The translations under genes were made by a program, and so were the position numbers. Below are positions 1 through 11,627 of a stretch of 64,000 nucleotides of DNA, in pieces (positions within the stretch are counted from its first letter, which is position 1; every line of letters begins with the position of its first letter). Below the pieces are notes generated by a model. The model did no database searches and was not told the origin of the DNA. It saw only the letters and a program-made list of their open reading frames with translations. Origin of the DNA: Prinsepia uniflora (lineage: Eukaryota > Streptophyta > Magnoliopsida > Rosales > Rosaceae); assembly GCA_032719365.1 (NCBI GenBank), contig CM064874.1, positions 36,008,716 to 36,072,715 on the forward strand. The letters are read 5' to 3'.

Positions 1-43
1 AAAGAAAGTAACCAGCCAACAAATACAAGGATGAAATGGAATA

Positions 44-727
44 TTACCTTACAAGTCGAGCTTGCAAAATCCAAGAATCATCAATGAAGTGCGCGGTAAT
101 GGCCATAAATCCCTTTCTTTGATTGTTCGCAGTCCACATGTCAGTAGTAATAGCAATTCTACTACCATTTCTATCCAATAGCTTTCTCGTGTTCTCTTTT
201 TCTAACTCAAAAAACTTTATGATGTCTCTCTTGATTGTTGATCGAGAAACAACATTAAAAGATGGTTGCAAAGCATTCGAATATCTCCTAAACCCAATAT
301 GATCAACTATGGACAACGGGTATTCATGCAAAATAATCATAGATGCAAGCTCCTTCCTTGCAAAAGCATCATCAAATTGATTACCTTCATCTCTGTCCTC
401 CTTCCGCTTCTGACAACTTTTTCTGTGTGTACGCAAGTGATTCGTTCCACTAGAACTCTTCGCACTTAGCGACTTGTGACAATGATTTCAAACTGCTCTC
501 CATCCCCCCCCCCCAACTTTTTGCCTTTTAAAATCGTTCCACACATCTGATGTTAATCTAATCTTAGCTTGAGCACTTGAGATCGATTGCTCTTCATCTT
601 GTACGTTGCTTGCGCTTGGTATATCAAATTGAGTACCACTTGAAGACATTTTAAAAACTGCAGAGTGACAAACAAATAATGAAAAATGTTCATTACAATT
701 GACAAAGTGATGATTACCTATGGCCAC
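44..727 (-). pseudogene. hAT transposase (BED zinc finger, RICESLEEPER/DAYSLEEPER-like), N-terminal part, nonsense-mutated
   Basis: Read leftward from 727, one frame stays open to 44 except for a single TGA at 488-490. Upstream of the stop lies the BED start (LTSDVWNDF). Downstream in the same frame come NHCHKSLSA, then GTNHLRTHRKSC, which supplies the His/Cys end of the BED finger. Next is the first part of the hAT domain, with the motifs IILHEYPLSIVDHIGFRR and ITTDMWTANNQRKGFMAIT. The family normally has a Cys directly before NHCHK, so the TGA replaces the first zinc ligand. The frame ends at a TAA just after CTTGTAAGG, which looks like a splice donor, so the catalytic remainder and hAT dimerisation domain would lie in further exons left of the window. 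This is a dead or damaged autonomous-type transposase gene. Confidence 0.8.
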
Positions 728-735
728 TGAACTAG

Positions 736-759
<24 letters not shown>
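736..759. repeat. (AT)n microsatellite
   Basis: About 12 AT units lie just upstream of the transposase remnant, inside hAT-1. Confidence 0.95.
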
Positions 760-767
<8 letters not shown>

Positions 768-2590
768 GGTGGGAAAGTACAATATATTATGATAATTCAG
801 AGAGTTCATTACAATTGACAATATCGAAAATGAAAATAACCCAAACCTTCTGTTATTCAATTCAAAAAGTAAATTTTCTCAAATAAATCCATCATACAAT
901 TCCTTGAGTCTGCATTACATATTCCCCAACTAAGCAATACTGTTAAACATCAGATAGTAAATTTAGTAATACTTCAACTCTAAAACATAATGAGACTTTA
1001 CCCTAACATAAAGCAATCACAAACGAACCTTGGAAGACTGAAATGCCAAGGCTTCCCTCAGATCACAGCAGAAGATTGTTTCACAGGTTTCGGTACATAA
1101 GAAAATGTCCTAGTAGAAGATTGTTTCACAGGTCACCCTTCAAAGTCTATAATAAGAAACATTATTTTCAAGTAACTGATTCTCATAGGTTGCTAATATC
1201 TTCTTTCCCAAGTTTCAATGATCCCAAATAATCCAATGCTTTTACCAACAAATAGACACTGACAACAAATGATCTCATTCACAATTTAAAACCTATACCA
1301 ATGAAACCAAGTAACCTGGAGTAAAGCTATGTCATACAAAGTAATGAGACCATTTCAAACTAGAAAATAGCGTCTATATGGACACTGTAAGGTTCTCATT
1401 AGAAGCAAAGGGACAGGTTACTACTTGACATTGGACATCAAAATATGACCTCAAAATATGATGCTTGTTGTAATGAGAGTGAAAAAACTATATCGAATCC
1501 CAATGAAACTCTCTAGTTTTTAAATTTTATCATTAAGGAAAACTAGAATGTGGAATTATCTATACATGCACAATTGAGAGAAGAACTAGCTTCGGTTCCA
1601 ATAACGCTTAGGAAGGAACCTGACATGAGCCTATGCTCCATGGGAGGCATCTCCTCTCCCCAAAACTATCGGGTAGAGGGTGAGGTTGTGGGTTCATATT
1701 TCTTAGCGAATATCGGTAGCTTTTCTATCCAAAAGAAAGATTTCTTAAAGGGGTGCCAGATTATCTCGTTCTACTTAATCAGGAGTCAAGAAGCTATAAA
1801 GGTTGAAAATCTCAATTGCGGTTTCAACCCTAGACACCAATCTTCCATCTACTTTTCTAAAGACATTCAAAAATCCTTTATGATTAATCTCACTCTTAAT
1901 AACCCTAATTAATCCTTCAATCTGGTAGAAATAGAATGAACCACCCTTCTCACAGTCCCTTACCTCAAAATTTATTTCCTTTTAAAAAATAAAATAAACA
2001 GTGGTAATATATGGCAATCAACTAGCCACATTGAAATAATATAAGTATCAAAATCAAGAAGTGCAGGAAAATGAAAATGAAAAACACATGCTGAGAAATA
2101 TTCTTATGAGGCTTTTATGGTGGGAGAACGTAAAAATTAACAAGAGTAGAAGTAGAACCCAAACTTGGAGCTGGAAAAGACAAGAAGTTTCAATTTTTGC
2201 AAAAAATTAAGAGGGCCTGGGCTGTTCTCTTGAGTCTTCTCTGAGAATTGTTCTTTGTTTTCAAACTATCAATCTAAATAATTGGTGACAAGTAGATATG
2301 TATTGAATGTGTGGTTCAACTTGCTACCGTAATTAAAAGATAGATATATATAGACGCTTTTGCACTCTACATCTTAGGACCATCGGCAGCTTATGCACAT
2401 TCAATTGCTCACCATGCTCATCTAAATAACCTCTCGGATTCACATGAAAAGAATGCATTGATTTTGGAACATTTCTAAGCCTAAATGTCCACGAATGCAG
2501 TCATAAGATTTTACATAACAAATATTGTTTCAAATTCATGAAAATTATGGGACATTAGTAACCTGAGATATGAATAAGCGTTTCCTCACT
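760..2590. other. hAT-1 interior without recognisable genes
   Basis: AT-rich sequence. The short open frames here (for example 1550-1912) have no recognisable domain and no support from composition. It is probably intron or 5' untranslated sequence of the transposase gene. Confidence 0.5.
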
Positions 2591-2595
2591 GCCAT

Positions 2596-2675
2596 TTCTA
2601 TCAAAATCAAAATAAAAACCAAACTCAAAATCAAAATCAAAATCAAAATCAAACCCAAAATCAATATCAAAATCA
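2596..2675. repeat. Imperfect ATCAAA hexanucleotide microsatellite
   Basis: A run of about 12 units of ATCAAA with variants AACCAA and ATCAAT. The lysine/isoleucine-rich frame across it is an artefact of the repeat. Confidence 0.85.
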
Positions 2676-3294
2676 CCTACTGTTTGGCTCATTTTGTTTT
2701 TATAAAATTGATAAGATTAATGTTAGCACTACTCAATTTAGGTATAAATCTGACAAATCCCAAAAACCACGTGAAAGAGCAATCATAAATAAGAAATTCC
2801 CAAATCAAAACCAAGTGAAGTAAGAGCAATAAAGGGTCATTTTGATCAAGCCCAGAAAGCAAAAGAAATCGAACCTAAAAGCTATCTTACCTGCCGAGAG
2901 ATCTGGATTGACTATCAGATGAAATTGAGCAGCTCTTTAGTAATGGTTAGGTAGAGTGAGGATTGTACTAGCTGAAGTTTAGCCTGGTCTCGTCGTTGTG
3001 GTTGATCGGAAAGGAAGGGAGCGCGAAGGAGAAGACGAAGCGAGGAGGGAGCGAAAAGGAGAAGACAAACCACGAAATAGAATAGAACCGTGTTTTTGTT
3101 TTGCGGGTAAAGGGTACCCGCGGGTTTACCCACGCCCTACCCATCAATGAATGGGTAAATTTTTACCCATCAAAATATTTACCTTTTTAGCAAATACCCA
3201 TGGGTACCCATACCCCTAGTTAATTATGAATAGTCAGAATAATAGTAAAATTTTAAAATAATTTGCTACTTAGACTAAATTACTGAGAACAAAA

Positions 3295-3346
3295 AACTGA
3301 TAAAAACAAAATATAGAAAAAACTGATAAAAACAAAATACAGAAAA
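3295..3346. repeat. Tandem duplication, 2 x 26 bp
   Basis: Two adjacent 26-bp units beginning AACTGATAAAAAC differ at one base (ATATAG versus ATACAG). They lie in the short host segment (3219-3432) between hAT-1 and hAT-2, which is probably intron of the capping-protein gene. Confidence 0.9.
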
Positions 3347-3424
3347 AAATAATGATGACAGAGTAATGTGTTACCGATTGTCATATATCTCTAGTGATCT
3401 TATCCTTTTCTTTTGTGTCACCTT

Positions 3425-3432
3425 GTTTTCAT
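3425..3432. repeat. Left 8-bp target-site duplication of hAT-2 (GTTTTCAT)
   Basis: Identical to 9454-9461 on the other side of the element. Eight base pairs is the hAT-specific duplication length. Confidence 0.9.
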
Positions 3433-3502
3433 TAGGCCTGGCAATGGGTCGTGTCGTGTCGGGTTTGTGTCGTGTCATGTACTCTATTTTACCTATTTAA
3501 GC

Positions 3503-6500
3503 TCAACCCGAACCCGACCTAACAATAGCCATCACCAATAGCTCCATAAACTTATCTTCATCGAATTTTGCAGATCTAGTTATAATTGCTCCATCAGATT
3601 TTGATAACAACAATTGTCGTAGATCTCTAGTATCTTTCCTTATGCATGTTTCAATATGTCTTTTAAGATTTCCAGTACCATAACTGTTATCAGCAATATA
3701 TGTTAACCCACATTTCATGCACTTAGCTCTTTGTTTTTTCTCTCCTTCAGTAGGAGGAAGAATTTCAAAATGTTTCCATACCTCCGAAGTCAACCTTCTT
3801 TTCTTCTTACTAGCTGCAGCATGTAACGACCTGTCCCAGAAATTAGGGTAAGACCGTGATTAAGATGAGATTAGTGAGCTTAATCGGGGATTAGTTGGTC
3901 TCGATGGGGTCGTTAGTGTAGAATGACGATTTTGCCCCTAGTTTGGGCAAAAAGTTGACTTTTAGTTCGGGCGGGCAACTAGATTTTGACCGATGACCAG
4001 GACGTAGTTTAGGACGTCACGAATCCGTAGGTAGGTGGCACGCCCGATTCCGACATCCGAGGAGGAAGTTATGATGTTCAGAAGGTTGAGGGCATAACTG
4101 TAATTTGGTTAAAATAGGGGGAAAAGTTGACTTTTCGTATGATCGGGTTTTGACACGTTGACCTAGGATGGTTAGCTAGATCTCATCGTCTTGAGTTCGA
4201 TGACAGGCGACACGTATTCATCGGACTTACGATGTGTAAGTTACGGGTCTAGGAAGTGAGTGGCATAATCGTAATTTTGGGGTTTAAGAAGGGGCATTTT
4301 GGTCTTTCGCACTTGGGATTTGTGCAACAGAAAGGGACAAATGGAGGGCTGAGATTGAGACAGTTGTGAGAGAGAAGGGGAGGATTGTGACGCGTGGCAA
4401 GGGCCTAGTGGCTTCTAGGCGTGTGCACGGTCCAAATAATTGGGGGTGCCCGAGTGTTCGTGTTTGTTCTTCGACCTAGAGAGAAAACAGAGACTGGGAA
4501 TTTGGGGAGGAATCGATCAAGCTTGGTAAGGGTGTGAGGTTGTGAGTGTGTGAGGAGTGACCAGAGATCAAGAAGGAGACAGAGAGGAGGTTTGGAGGTG
4601 CGGTGGCTGTGTGTGGGTGCGAGGTGAGCCACGGGAAACTAGGGGGAAAACAGAGAACAGAGAGGAGTTGTGAGTGGTGGTGCGGCTGTGTTCGATCAAT
4701 CGAAGCTGGGGGAGGTGTCCAGAGGTTGGAGGTGGACTGGAGGAGTTGTGTTGCCACGGTGGAGCTCACGACGGCGACCGGAGGGCAAGTAATTTCTTGT
4801 ATTCCTTTCGATGCTTTGTTTTGCTGTCGATTTTCAAATTGAAAGTCGTAAAGTCTGGGGTTGAGTCGACGGTTTTGGTGAGTTGGGTGAGACTCAGTGA
4901 GGTCCTGGGATTGGTTTAAGCTAGCTACCGTAACGGGGGAAGACCTGGGTGGCCGGGAAGAAAAATAGGGGCAGTGTTCGGGTTTCTGTTCGAGCTTGAG
5001 TCGACAGGTTTTAGGGTGAGTCGAGGTGTTTGGAGTAGGGGAATGGATAACTTAGGACGGGACGAAGAGGATGGTGAAGAAATGAGGTGTTTTGGTGCAA
5101 GTACGGCAGTGAACCGTCCTCGCTGGTTCGAATTGCAGAGGCCGGTTCGACCGGGTCGACTCGAGGAAGACGATGGTACTGTAGCTGGCGCGTGAGGGCC
5201 ACGTGCAGCCACTTTGGGCGGCGCGTGGGGGAGCGTGCGGCGGCGGTTGGGAAAATGGTCAACTTGGTTTTTGGTCTAAGAGTTGTGACGAGTCTAATGG
5301 AATTGGTTTCGGGTTGTTCGGACGTCGATTCGATGTAGTTTCGCCTTTAGGGTTTCAGTTCGTTACGTTTAAGATCCGGGGATTTTTTGGGGAAAATTAG
5401 GAGAGTCTTATTAGACGTGTTAGTAACGTACTTTGGCGATTGTTGACAGGATTGGGACTTCCCAAGGAAGCAGAGGAACGTACGAGACGTTCGGGACGCG
5501 ATTGAGGGCTTGGTACTGTGAGTGGACCCTTTCCTTAAACTCGAGCATGCATAACTGTTTTTCTATAATTGTTTTATGGTTTTAATTATGATTTTATGTT
5601 TATCGGATATGCTTTGTTGATTTTACATAATTGCATGGTTTTCGAGAAAATTACGTATTTGGCACGTTTTACGAGAAAGGCTGGATTTCTGATTATGATG
5701 CCATAATTTTGGGATTTCAAATGATAAATGGTTTTCAATGATTATAAATGGATTTGAGTAAAGGTTTTCGGTTTTAGAATCGGATTTCGAAAAACGAGAT
5801 TTGGTTTTAAAGTTGAAACGTGGAATTCCGGATTTGGGTTCGGAATGACGGTCAGGATGCCGGAAGAGCATCGGACTAGTGATTTCAGATTCGGGTTTGG
5901 ATATGGATTTCGAAATGGTTTTCAAATGGTTTTGGATTGGATTTGCTGGATCTGGTTATTGGGTTTAAAGACCCGGATATTATGATTGACGGGGGACGGG
6001 CCCGGATTAGGTTTAAAGACCCAGATTGAGTTTAAAGACTCGGGAGTTTAAAAACTCGGATATTATTGAGGCCTGGATTGAGTTTAAAGACTCGGAAGTT
6101 TAAAGATTCGGATAGATCCAGCAGGTTTGATCGGAGAATGATGACTCGGTATTTATGTTTTATGATACGGTTGTATGACGCTGATGATATGATTTCTATA
6201 ACTTTTTTTATAGTGTTTCTGTTTTTATGATGAGGTTTACGTGATTGATAACTGTTCTAATAACTAGGTTATGCATGTGGTTTCAAAACGGAGGGCCAAA
6301 CCCGGTTTTCTCATAAAATGGTTTTGGAAACTTTTCTTTTATTTATGGTCCACTCACACTTTTCTGGTTTTAAATTGCCCTCCAGGTCGTGGAGTTAGAG
6401 CGGGGTTTCGGCGTCGAGGCAGCGTCTGAGGCATAGAAGTCACGAGAGGGATCCCGAAGTGTTTTAAATTTTCCGTGTGCGTGTATCTAGTTTATCGGTT

Positions 6501-6788
6501 TTCTTTCTTTTGTATTTAGAACTATGCTCTGTAAAACTTGACTTCGGGATGTTTGTAGTTTCTCCTGCGTCTGACTGTGCTTGTTGGGTGGTTTACTTTA
6601 GTTACGTTAATTTTGTGTCGGGGTGTCAGACGGGAGCAGGGTTTACCTCGGTTTTCGGGGTGAAACCGGGGTGGGTCCTGACACTCAGCTGCCTGAGCTT
6701 GAGACAGAGGCTGGAACTGATCTTTCATTATCATTTTCAGTTGCAACAGGAAACCAAGGAAAACAACTGGTAACATAAGATTTGACAA
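3503..6788 (-). pseudogene. BED zinc-finger remnant of hAT-2 transposase, split by LTR A
   Basis: The coding order is rightmost first. 6788-6684 encodes MKDQFQPLSQAQAA; LTR A (3822-6683) then interrupts; 3821-3503 continues in sense as AAASKKKRRLTSEVWKHF followed by a canonical BED finger. The visible ligands are Cys-x2-Cys in KCMKCG and the HIETC end. The helix after it (DEDKFMELLVMAIVR) is the start of the hAT domain and then runs into the element terminus. The catalytic core is absent. Joining the two halves restores a basic nuclear-localisation-like stretch (KKKRR) before the finger, as in plant BED/hAT proteins. It cannot be a working transposase. Confidence 0.75.
3822..6683 (+). mobile_element. 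LTR A, solo LTR of the TGTAACGACC family (TTTAAA-hairpin subfamily)
   Basis: It starts TGTAACGACCTGTCCC and ends GGTGGGTCCTGACA. It shares with LTR O (46393-49462) the block of GAGTTTAAAGACTC and GGGTTTAAAGACCC units at 5960-6115. No gag-pol or primer-binding site follows, so it is a solo LTR. The flanking 5-mers (CAGCA and CTCAG) do not match, so the duplication is mutated or lost. It interrupts the BED coding sequence of hAT-2, so it inserted later than hAT-2. Confidence 0.8.
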
Positions 6789-9180
6789 GAGATCATTACC
6801 CCTATGTGTAATATAAAACTAAACATCCAGGACTAACCTCTAAGCAAGGATAAAAGTGACAACAGGAAACCAAATCAATCCAAAAAAAATTCAAACCATA
6901 GGGCATCCCCACTTAGCATTGTGACCATATGTATAATAATACCAGATATGCAGCTCCTCTTTCAGTACCAAATAATACAACTTAATATTAAACAGTTAGC
7001 AATTAACAATCATTTACCATGAAATTCATCTTTACTTATTACCTTCATAACGCAATGCCGATTCATTCTAATTATTACTACTTCAAGCTAAGATTTTTTT
7101 GAACGCAATGCAATAACTCTACATGCACATTTTTTCATTTCCAAAAACAAAGACATTGTACCCTTTTGATAAGAACCCCAATTCATTATACTTCCATTAA
7201 TAAAACATCTTCCAGAGCTTCTTCCCCCAAATCTCAAATTAGATGAGTACTAATTGCAGGAAATAAAATGTAGAGAGAAAACATGTCATACGAGAAACAA
7301 AAATATAATAGAATGAGATCTTGTTAGTGGAGGAACTAGCACGATCTGTTCATTCGAGGGAGATTGCAATCCATGAATTAAAGAATAACACACGTAATCT
7401 ATAATTAAGCCGGCCTCAAATCCCAGTTCAAGTATAATTTTCTCATAAGAAGTAGTAGGTTACTGTAAACTGGCGAATTATATTTGTCTGGCACACAATT
7501 CACATAAAAAAGTGTTCCATATAGTCTTAGAGGGGTGGGGGCCTTCAATTAGAATTATAGGGGATTTTGAAGGACTTTTGTTAAATGACAAATACATGGA
7601 TTTATCATTTAACATTCCTACAAACACGTATGAACATTGGGAATACCTACTAAATAATTATATTTATAGACTTCCTTCAAATATGAACCTCTATCAACAG
7701 ATTTTAGAGGGCATCTATTAGATACATCTCCATCTACAAGCAGGGAAATATGATTTTTCTTCTCATACCATTACCTCTCACCCACCTTCCCAGCATGATA
7801 CATTAATACGCATCCTTCTCTATCATTTCATCAGCAAGCGTTATAATAACACACCTCAATAATAAATTTATTTTTTGATGAATCAATTATAGAATACTCA
7901 AGGTTTTGTCACAAATATGAAGTTTTTCAGTCTTCTATATAAAACTTGATAACGTTTTGATTGTTTAATGAACTCAGCAGATGAACCGCTCAATACAATC
8001 TTTCAAGCTTCTTGGGAAACTGCAATGCTTCTCAGTATTCACTTGGCATCAGAGACAGAAAAAAAATAAAAAATAAAAACTCTCTCTCCTAGAGATATCA
8101 GAGTGGATCGTTCTTTCTTACTAGACACTAGACAATGATAGCCATTCTTTCGTTCTACGAAGTGTTTTGTGAAGCAAAAGACTAATTTGCAGCCAGTAGA
8201 GGGTATATCTGATAAGGCCAACAAGAAGTTGGTCGTGGAGATGGAAGCTGAAGCCATGAAGACAGTGATTGGAGAAGGTGGAGAAGCTACCGATAGTAAT
8301 TCTTGACCATGAGCACTGTGACTGAGGATCAGGTGATTGTTGAAAAGAATGCAACTTGCGAGAAGCTATTGAATCAGCAAGTGAAATTGAAGATGAAATC
8401 CAATTAGATACCTTGCAGTATTATCTGGACCAATTGGTGGTGGTGGAGGGGGTGTCATTGCATTAACTATCAACCGTGTGCTTCGAGTGTAGGAATTCAC
8501 AAAAGTCTTTTTGTTTTTTTTGGGGGGGGGTGGTTGTGGAGAATGGATTTTTGACATAAAATACACTAAAATTAATTCATCATTTTTCAAATACACCTGG
8601 AACTCTTCACAATCCTAATTCAATACAACCAGATTTTGGTGGAGTGGAGTGTAAATCCAGATTGAATACGCCTGGGTTTCTACAAGAGTCATTTTAATTC
8701 TAGATTGATGTAATTTACTAACCCTGGATAGATGTAATTTCTCACTTCAGTACAAGTTCGCAAGTTTAAAACAATTTGCTTAATTTCACATAGGGTATGA
8801 AAGACACAATCAAACTGGTAAGATTCAGTATAGCTTCTACAAACTCTTCAACTTACTGGTAATTGACCAGTTTATACACATAGGGGTAATACCTCCGTTT
8901 ACAGAAACAATGCACACGATGGGGAGTCTAATGGCCTTCAGACGCAAATCGACGACTGCAGTCGAGTGGAGAGGTCGGCGACTCGATCGTGTGGTTGCGT
9001 GGTGGTGTGGAGAAGCCGGCGACGTCGAAGACGGTGATGCGGCTGGCTGGCGGGTGGGTGGGTCGTTGGATTGTTGATGGAGATTGAGAATGGAGAAGAC
9101 TTGGTGCGGCTGTTGGAGAGAATGGAAGTGGAGGCTGCTATAGATTTGGATTTTTGTGTTTAATTAGGTTATAAATTATA
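6789..9180. other. hAT-2 interior, non-coding; possible captured fragment near 8171-8470
   Basis: Mostly AT-rich with no recognisable gene. Between about 8171 and 8470 the plus strand is less AT-rich and holds three short overlapping open stretches, one reading QPVEGISDKANKKLVVEM and another GPIGGGGGGVIALTINRVL, in different frames. This could be decayed exon sequence captured by the transposon, but I do not recognise the gene. A poly-T/poly-G tract lies at 8515-8530. Confidence 0.35.
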
Positions 9181-9453
9181 AAGTTTTAGTATTTATATTT
9201 TGGTCCTTGTGAAACCCTAGAGTACTAAATGGGTTGGCAGGTTAACAAGTTAACAGGTTGGGACTCAATAACCCGTTTAATAAACGGGTTAATAGGTTAT
9301 TAAATGGATTAGCGGGTTGACCCGAAACCCACCTGTTTAATAAACGAGTTGACCCGAAAATGACCCGGATTATTATCGAGTTGGATTAATTCGGGTTAAT
9401 TTCATGCAGGTTTCGAGTCATATATCGGGTCGTGTCAGAAATTGCCACCCTTA

Positions 9454-9461
9454 GTTTTCAT
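9454..9461. repeat. Right 8-bp target-site duplication of hAT-2 (GTTTTCAT)
   Basis: Identical to 3425-3432. Directly followed by GTAG, the end of the 3' splice site of the next exon. Confidence 0.9.
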
Positions 9462-9465
9462 GTAG

Positions 9466-9580
9466 ATCACCTTGGTCAAACAACTATCATCCACCACTAG
9501 AAGATGGCAGCCTCCCATCTTTAGAGTTGAGGAAGCTTGAAATTGAAGCAAATGAGATTTTTTGCAATATATCGTGACCA
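9466..9580 (+). pseudogene. Exon of F-actin-capping protein subunit beta (CPB), with a frameshift
   Basis: After the acceptor CATGTAG the plus strand encodes SPWSNNYHPPLEDGSL, then PSLELRKLEIEANEIF. This is the conserved segment of the capping-protein beta subunit that precedes the IYRDQYYEGG motif in plants. The heterodimeric capping protein binds the barbed ends of actin filaments in the cytoplasm. The T-run at 9558-9563 has one T too many: with five T's the frame would continue AIYRDQ to the donor GTGAGG at 9581; as it stands it ends at TGA after NIS. No other CPB exon was found in the window, so this is either a gene fragment or one exon of a gene broken up by insertions. The upstream intron carries hAT-2 right at its 3' end. 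Confidence 0.8.
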
Positions 9581-9783
9581 GTGAGGTCCTTTAGGTTCCT
9601 TGTTCTCCTTTTATTATATTTACCAGTTAAATTGTATAAATTAACCCCTTTCACTTCCTATGTCAAATTTTAACAGTAACCAGAAATAATAATAAAACCA
9701 GAATGTCTAGAAAGTATCCTCATGCAATTTGTAGAATAGCTCATTTATTAGTTTCATTCGGAAAGTTTTGTAGGCTACTTTTG

Positions 9784-10344
9784 GCGCAGGTTTCTAGTCG
9801 ATCGGATACCGTTTCAGGGTAGTTTTGAGTGTCCGAAGGTTAGGGTTCGTTTTAAATTCATTTAAAAATCTTGCAAAATTATGGGAATAAAATAGAAGGT
9901 TTATGGGATGGTTATTAACCTTTAGATATGACTTTTGACAGGTTTTGACATTCACGAAAAATTATGGGAATGCGTGCAAAGTGGAATTCAACGATACGGA
10001 CAGTGTGTGAGTGGAATCTCCTTCCCTAAACTATTATACGTGCATATTTACATGATTTAAATGCTTTTCTATGTGGTTTTGATGATATTGGACTGATTAA
10101 GATTTTATTTGAATTTCGGTAATTTTATGAATCTTTAATTAATATTTTATTGCACGTTTTTTGAGGATTTTTCGTAAACTATGTTTCGGATACCATTCTG
10201 ACTGGGATTTTGAATTAAATGTGGTTTGTGGCATAGAATAATGTGATTTTGGAATAATCATGATTTTCATATGGTTTTTAGACGGTTTTTACGGAAGTAG
10301 CATTAATGGCACGTTTTACGAGAACTTGTGTTTTAGCTTGTGGA
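9784..10344 (+). mobile_element. LTR R, truncated middle part of a TGTAACGACC-family LTR
   Basis: Similar to the middle of LTR O: the GGTTTC..TCGATCGGA block, TGTCCGAAGGTTAGGG, a splice-acceptor-like TTTTGACAGG at 9949-9958, GTGTGTGAGTGGA, and GGCACGTTTTACGAGAA. The 5' part is missing. The copy seems to continue beyond later insertions to an LTR-like 3' end at 16242. Confidence 0.6.
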
Positions 10345-11033
10345 ACCATAAAACATCGGAAAATTGTGAAGCTACCACGTGGCCCATAATTCTTGAAATG
10401 ACTAAATTGCCCCTGGCAATAATACAAATGACTTGTAGACACCCACACATTAAATAATCTATTTACCAGCTAAATACGTTATTTAATCGAGTTAAAAGTC
10501 TCCGTAATATTAATATTCTCCTCGAGAGTTAATTGTTATTATTCTTAATAATTGACAATTAAATATTGATATTAAAACATAATAAATATCATTATTATCA
10601 TAATGAGCCATTATTATAATTATTAAATAATATATTTTATTATAAATATATTATTTATTAATTACAAATTCAACCGACCAATCAGGACGCTCCGAGGCCC
10701 CCAAGGATTTTCTATAAATAGCAGAGCTTATTTCACTTTTCAGGTAATTCTTTTCAATGCTACTTAAGCTCTTGAGATTTCTCTTTTGAAGCTAACTTAA
10801 GCATTGGAGCGTTCTTGGTCGAACACCCCCCCGGTCTCGATCATTGAACGAACGATAGCTTACTGTTTGCTTGTTTGCATGGATCCTTGAGTCTTTTGAG
10901 TTTAAAGGACGAATTCTGGTTCAACATAGCTGTGTTTGGGGCTTAGGCCCGAACTCCTTATTGTGATTCGATTGTGTGGTTTTGAAATGTGATATGAGTA
11001 TGTGTTATGGGTATTGATGGTGTAAAGTTATGA
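10345..11033 (+). mobile_element. LTR-like promoter segment of a different gypsy family
   Basis: A very AT-rich stretch is followed by CCAATCAGG, a clear TATA box TATAAATA (10713-10720), a leader with ACTTAAGCTCTTGAG, and ACACCCCCCCGGTCTCGAT. This layout is typical of a Ty3/gypsy LTR U3-R-U5. A possible start is TGTGAAGCTACC at 10365. The exact ends and a duplication could not be fixed, and the last 100 bp may already belong to LTR R. Confidence 0.45.
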
Positions 11034-11627
11034 TGACAGGACCCATCCCAATCCCCCCGGGATTACCGTGGAATGTGCCCTGCTCCCGTCCAACAAGAGG
11101 TGTCAGACAAGGGATAACCAAAAGCCACTGCCCAAACGGGGCATCCAGAGTGCGCAAGGATCGATGGAGGAGGCGTGCAATGTCCCAGTCTCTGCTGCAG
11201 TCGCATCCGTAATCAACCTAAAGGGCATTAAAAACCAAAAGCTGTGAGTGGACGAAAATCATTAAGTTTAGTAAACACAGTTATAAGACATTTATGCCCT
11301 CCAATAAAAACGTATGCATGCCACGAAAACCAGTAACCAAAACGTTTGTCCAACCAAGCCATTAGGGCCTTAGCCCAAAAACCGTTAACTTAAAACCAAG
11401 TGTGGGAACTCAGCCCAAAACTGTGGAATACCACAACCAGACATATTAAAACCATGTGGGCCACCGCCCAAAGCCATAAATATAAATCCATAAATCCAAA
11501 ACCATTTAGGGTCCCCGACCCGACATACCATTTCATAACCAATAATCCATTTTTACCATATAACACATATCCAACCGATAAGCCATTTTATAGATTCTTT
11601 AATCCATATTTACCATTACCATCACCA

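Larger units (their letters stand above)
1..3218 (-). mobile_element. hAT-1, hAT-superfamily DNA transposon, left end outside the window
   Basis: The right terminus reads, on the minus strand, TAGGGGTATGGGTACCC, a typical plant hAT end. It is followed inward by a subterminal block (about 3100-3210) dense in GGGTA/TACCC repeats, the kind of array hAT transposases bind. The transposase remnant lies at the left edge and reads leftward, so the right terminus is the transposase 5' side. The 8 bp just outside, GTTAATTA, would be the target duplication, but the other end cannot be seen. The interior between about 730 and 3090 holds no recognisable coding sequence and would be 5' untranslated and intron sequence. 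Confidence 0.72.
3433..9453 (-). mobile_element. hAT-2, complete non-autonomous hAT transposon (BED-only derivative) containing a nested solo LTR
   Basis: The left end is TAGGCCTGGCAAT and the right end, reverse-complemented, is TAAGGGTGGCAAT: 10 of 13 positions match. Both ends are flanked by GTTTTCAT. Both subterminal zones are rich in CGGGT/ACCCG repeats (3445-3510 and 9230-9440), as expected for transposase binding. The only transposase coding left is the N-terminal BED region. It runs almost into the left terminus, so the catalytic and dimerisation parts have been deleted and movement would need a transposase in trans. Without the nested LTR the element is about 3.2 kb. The GC-rich stretch 8935-9160 near the right end looks like a leader exon on the minus strand. 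Confidence 0.85.

Noticed and set aside
4405..5400. Cluster of overlapping frames of 65-97 residues on both strands
   Set aside because: Lies in the GC-richer leader/intron part of LTR A; no domain, not conserved as protein in sister LTRs.
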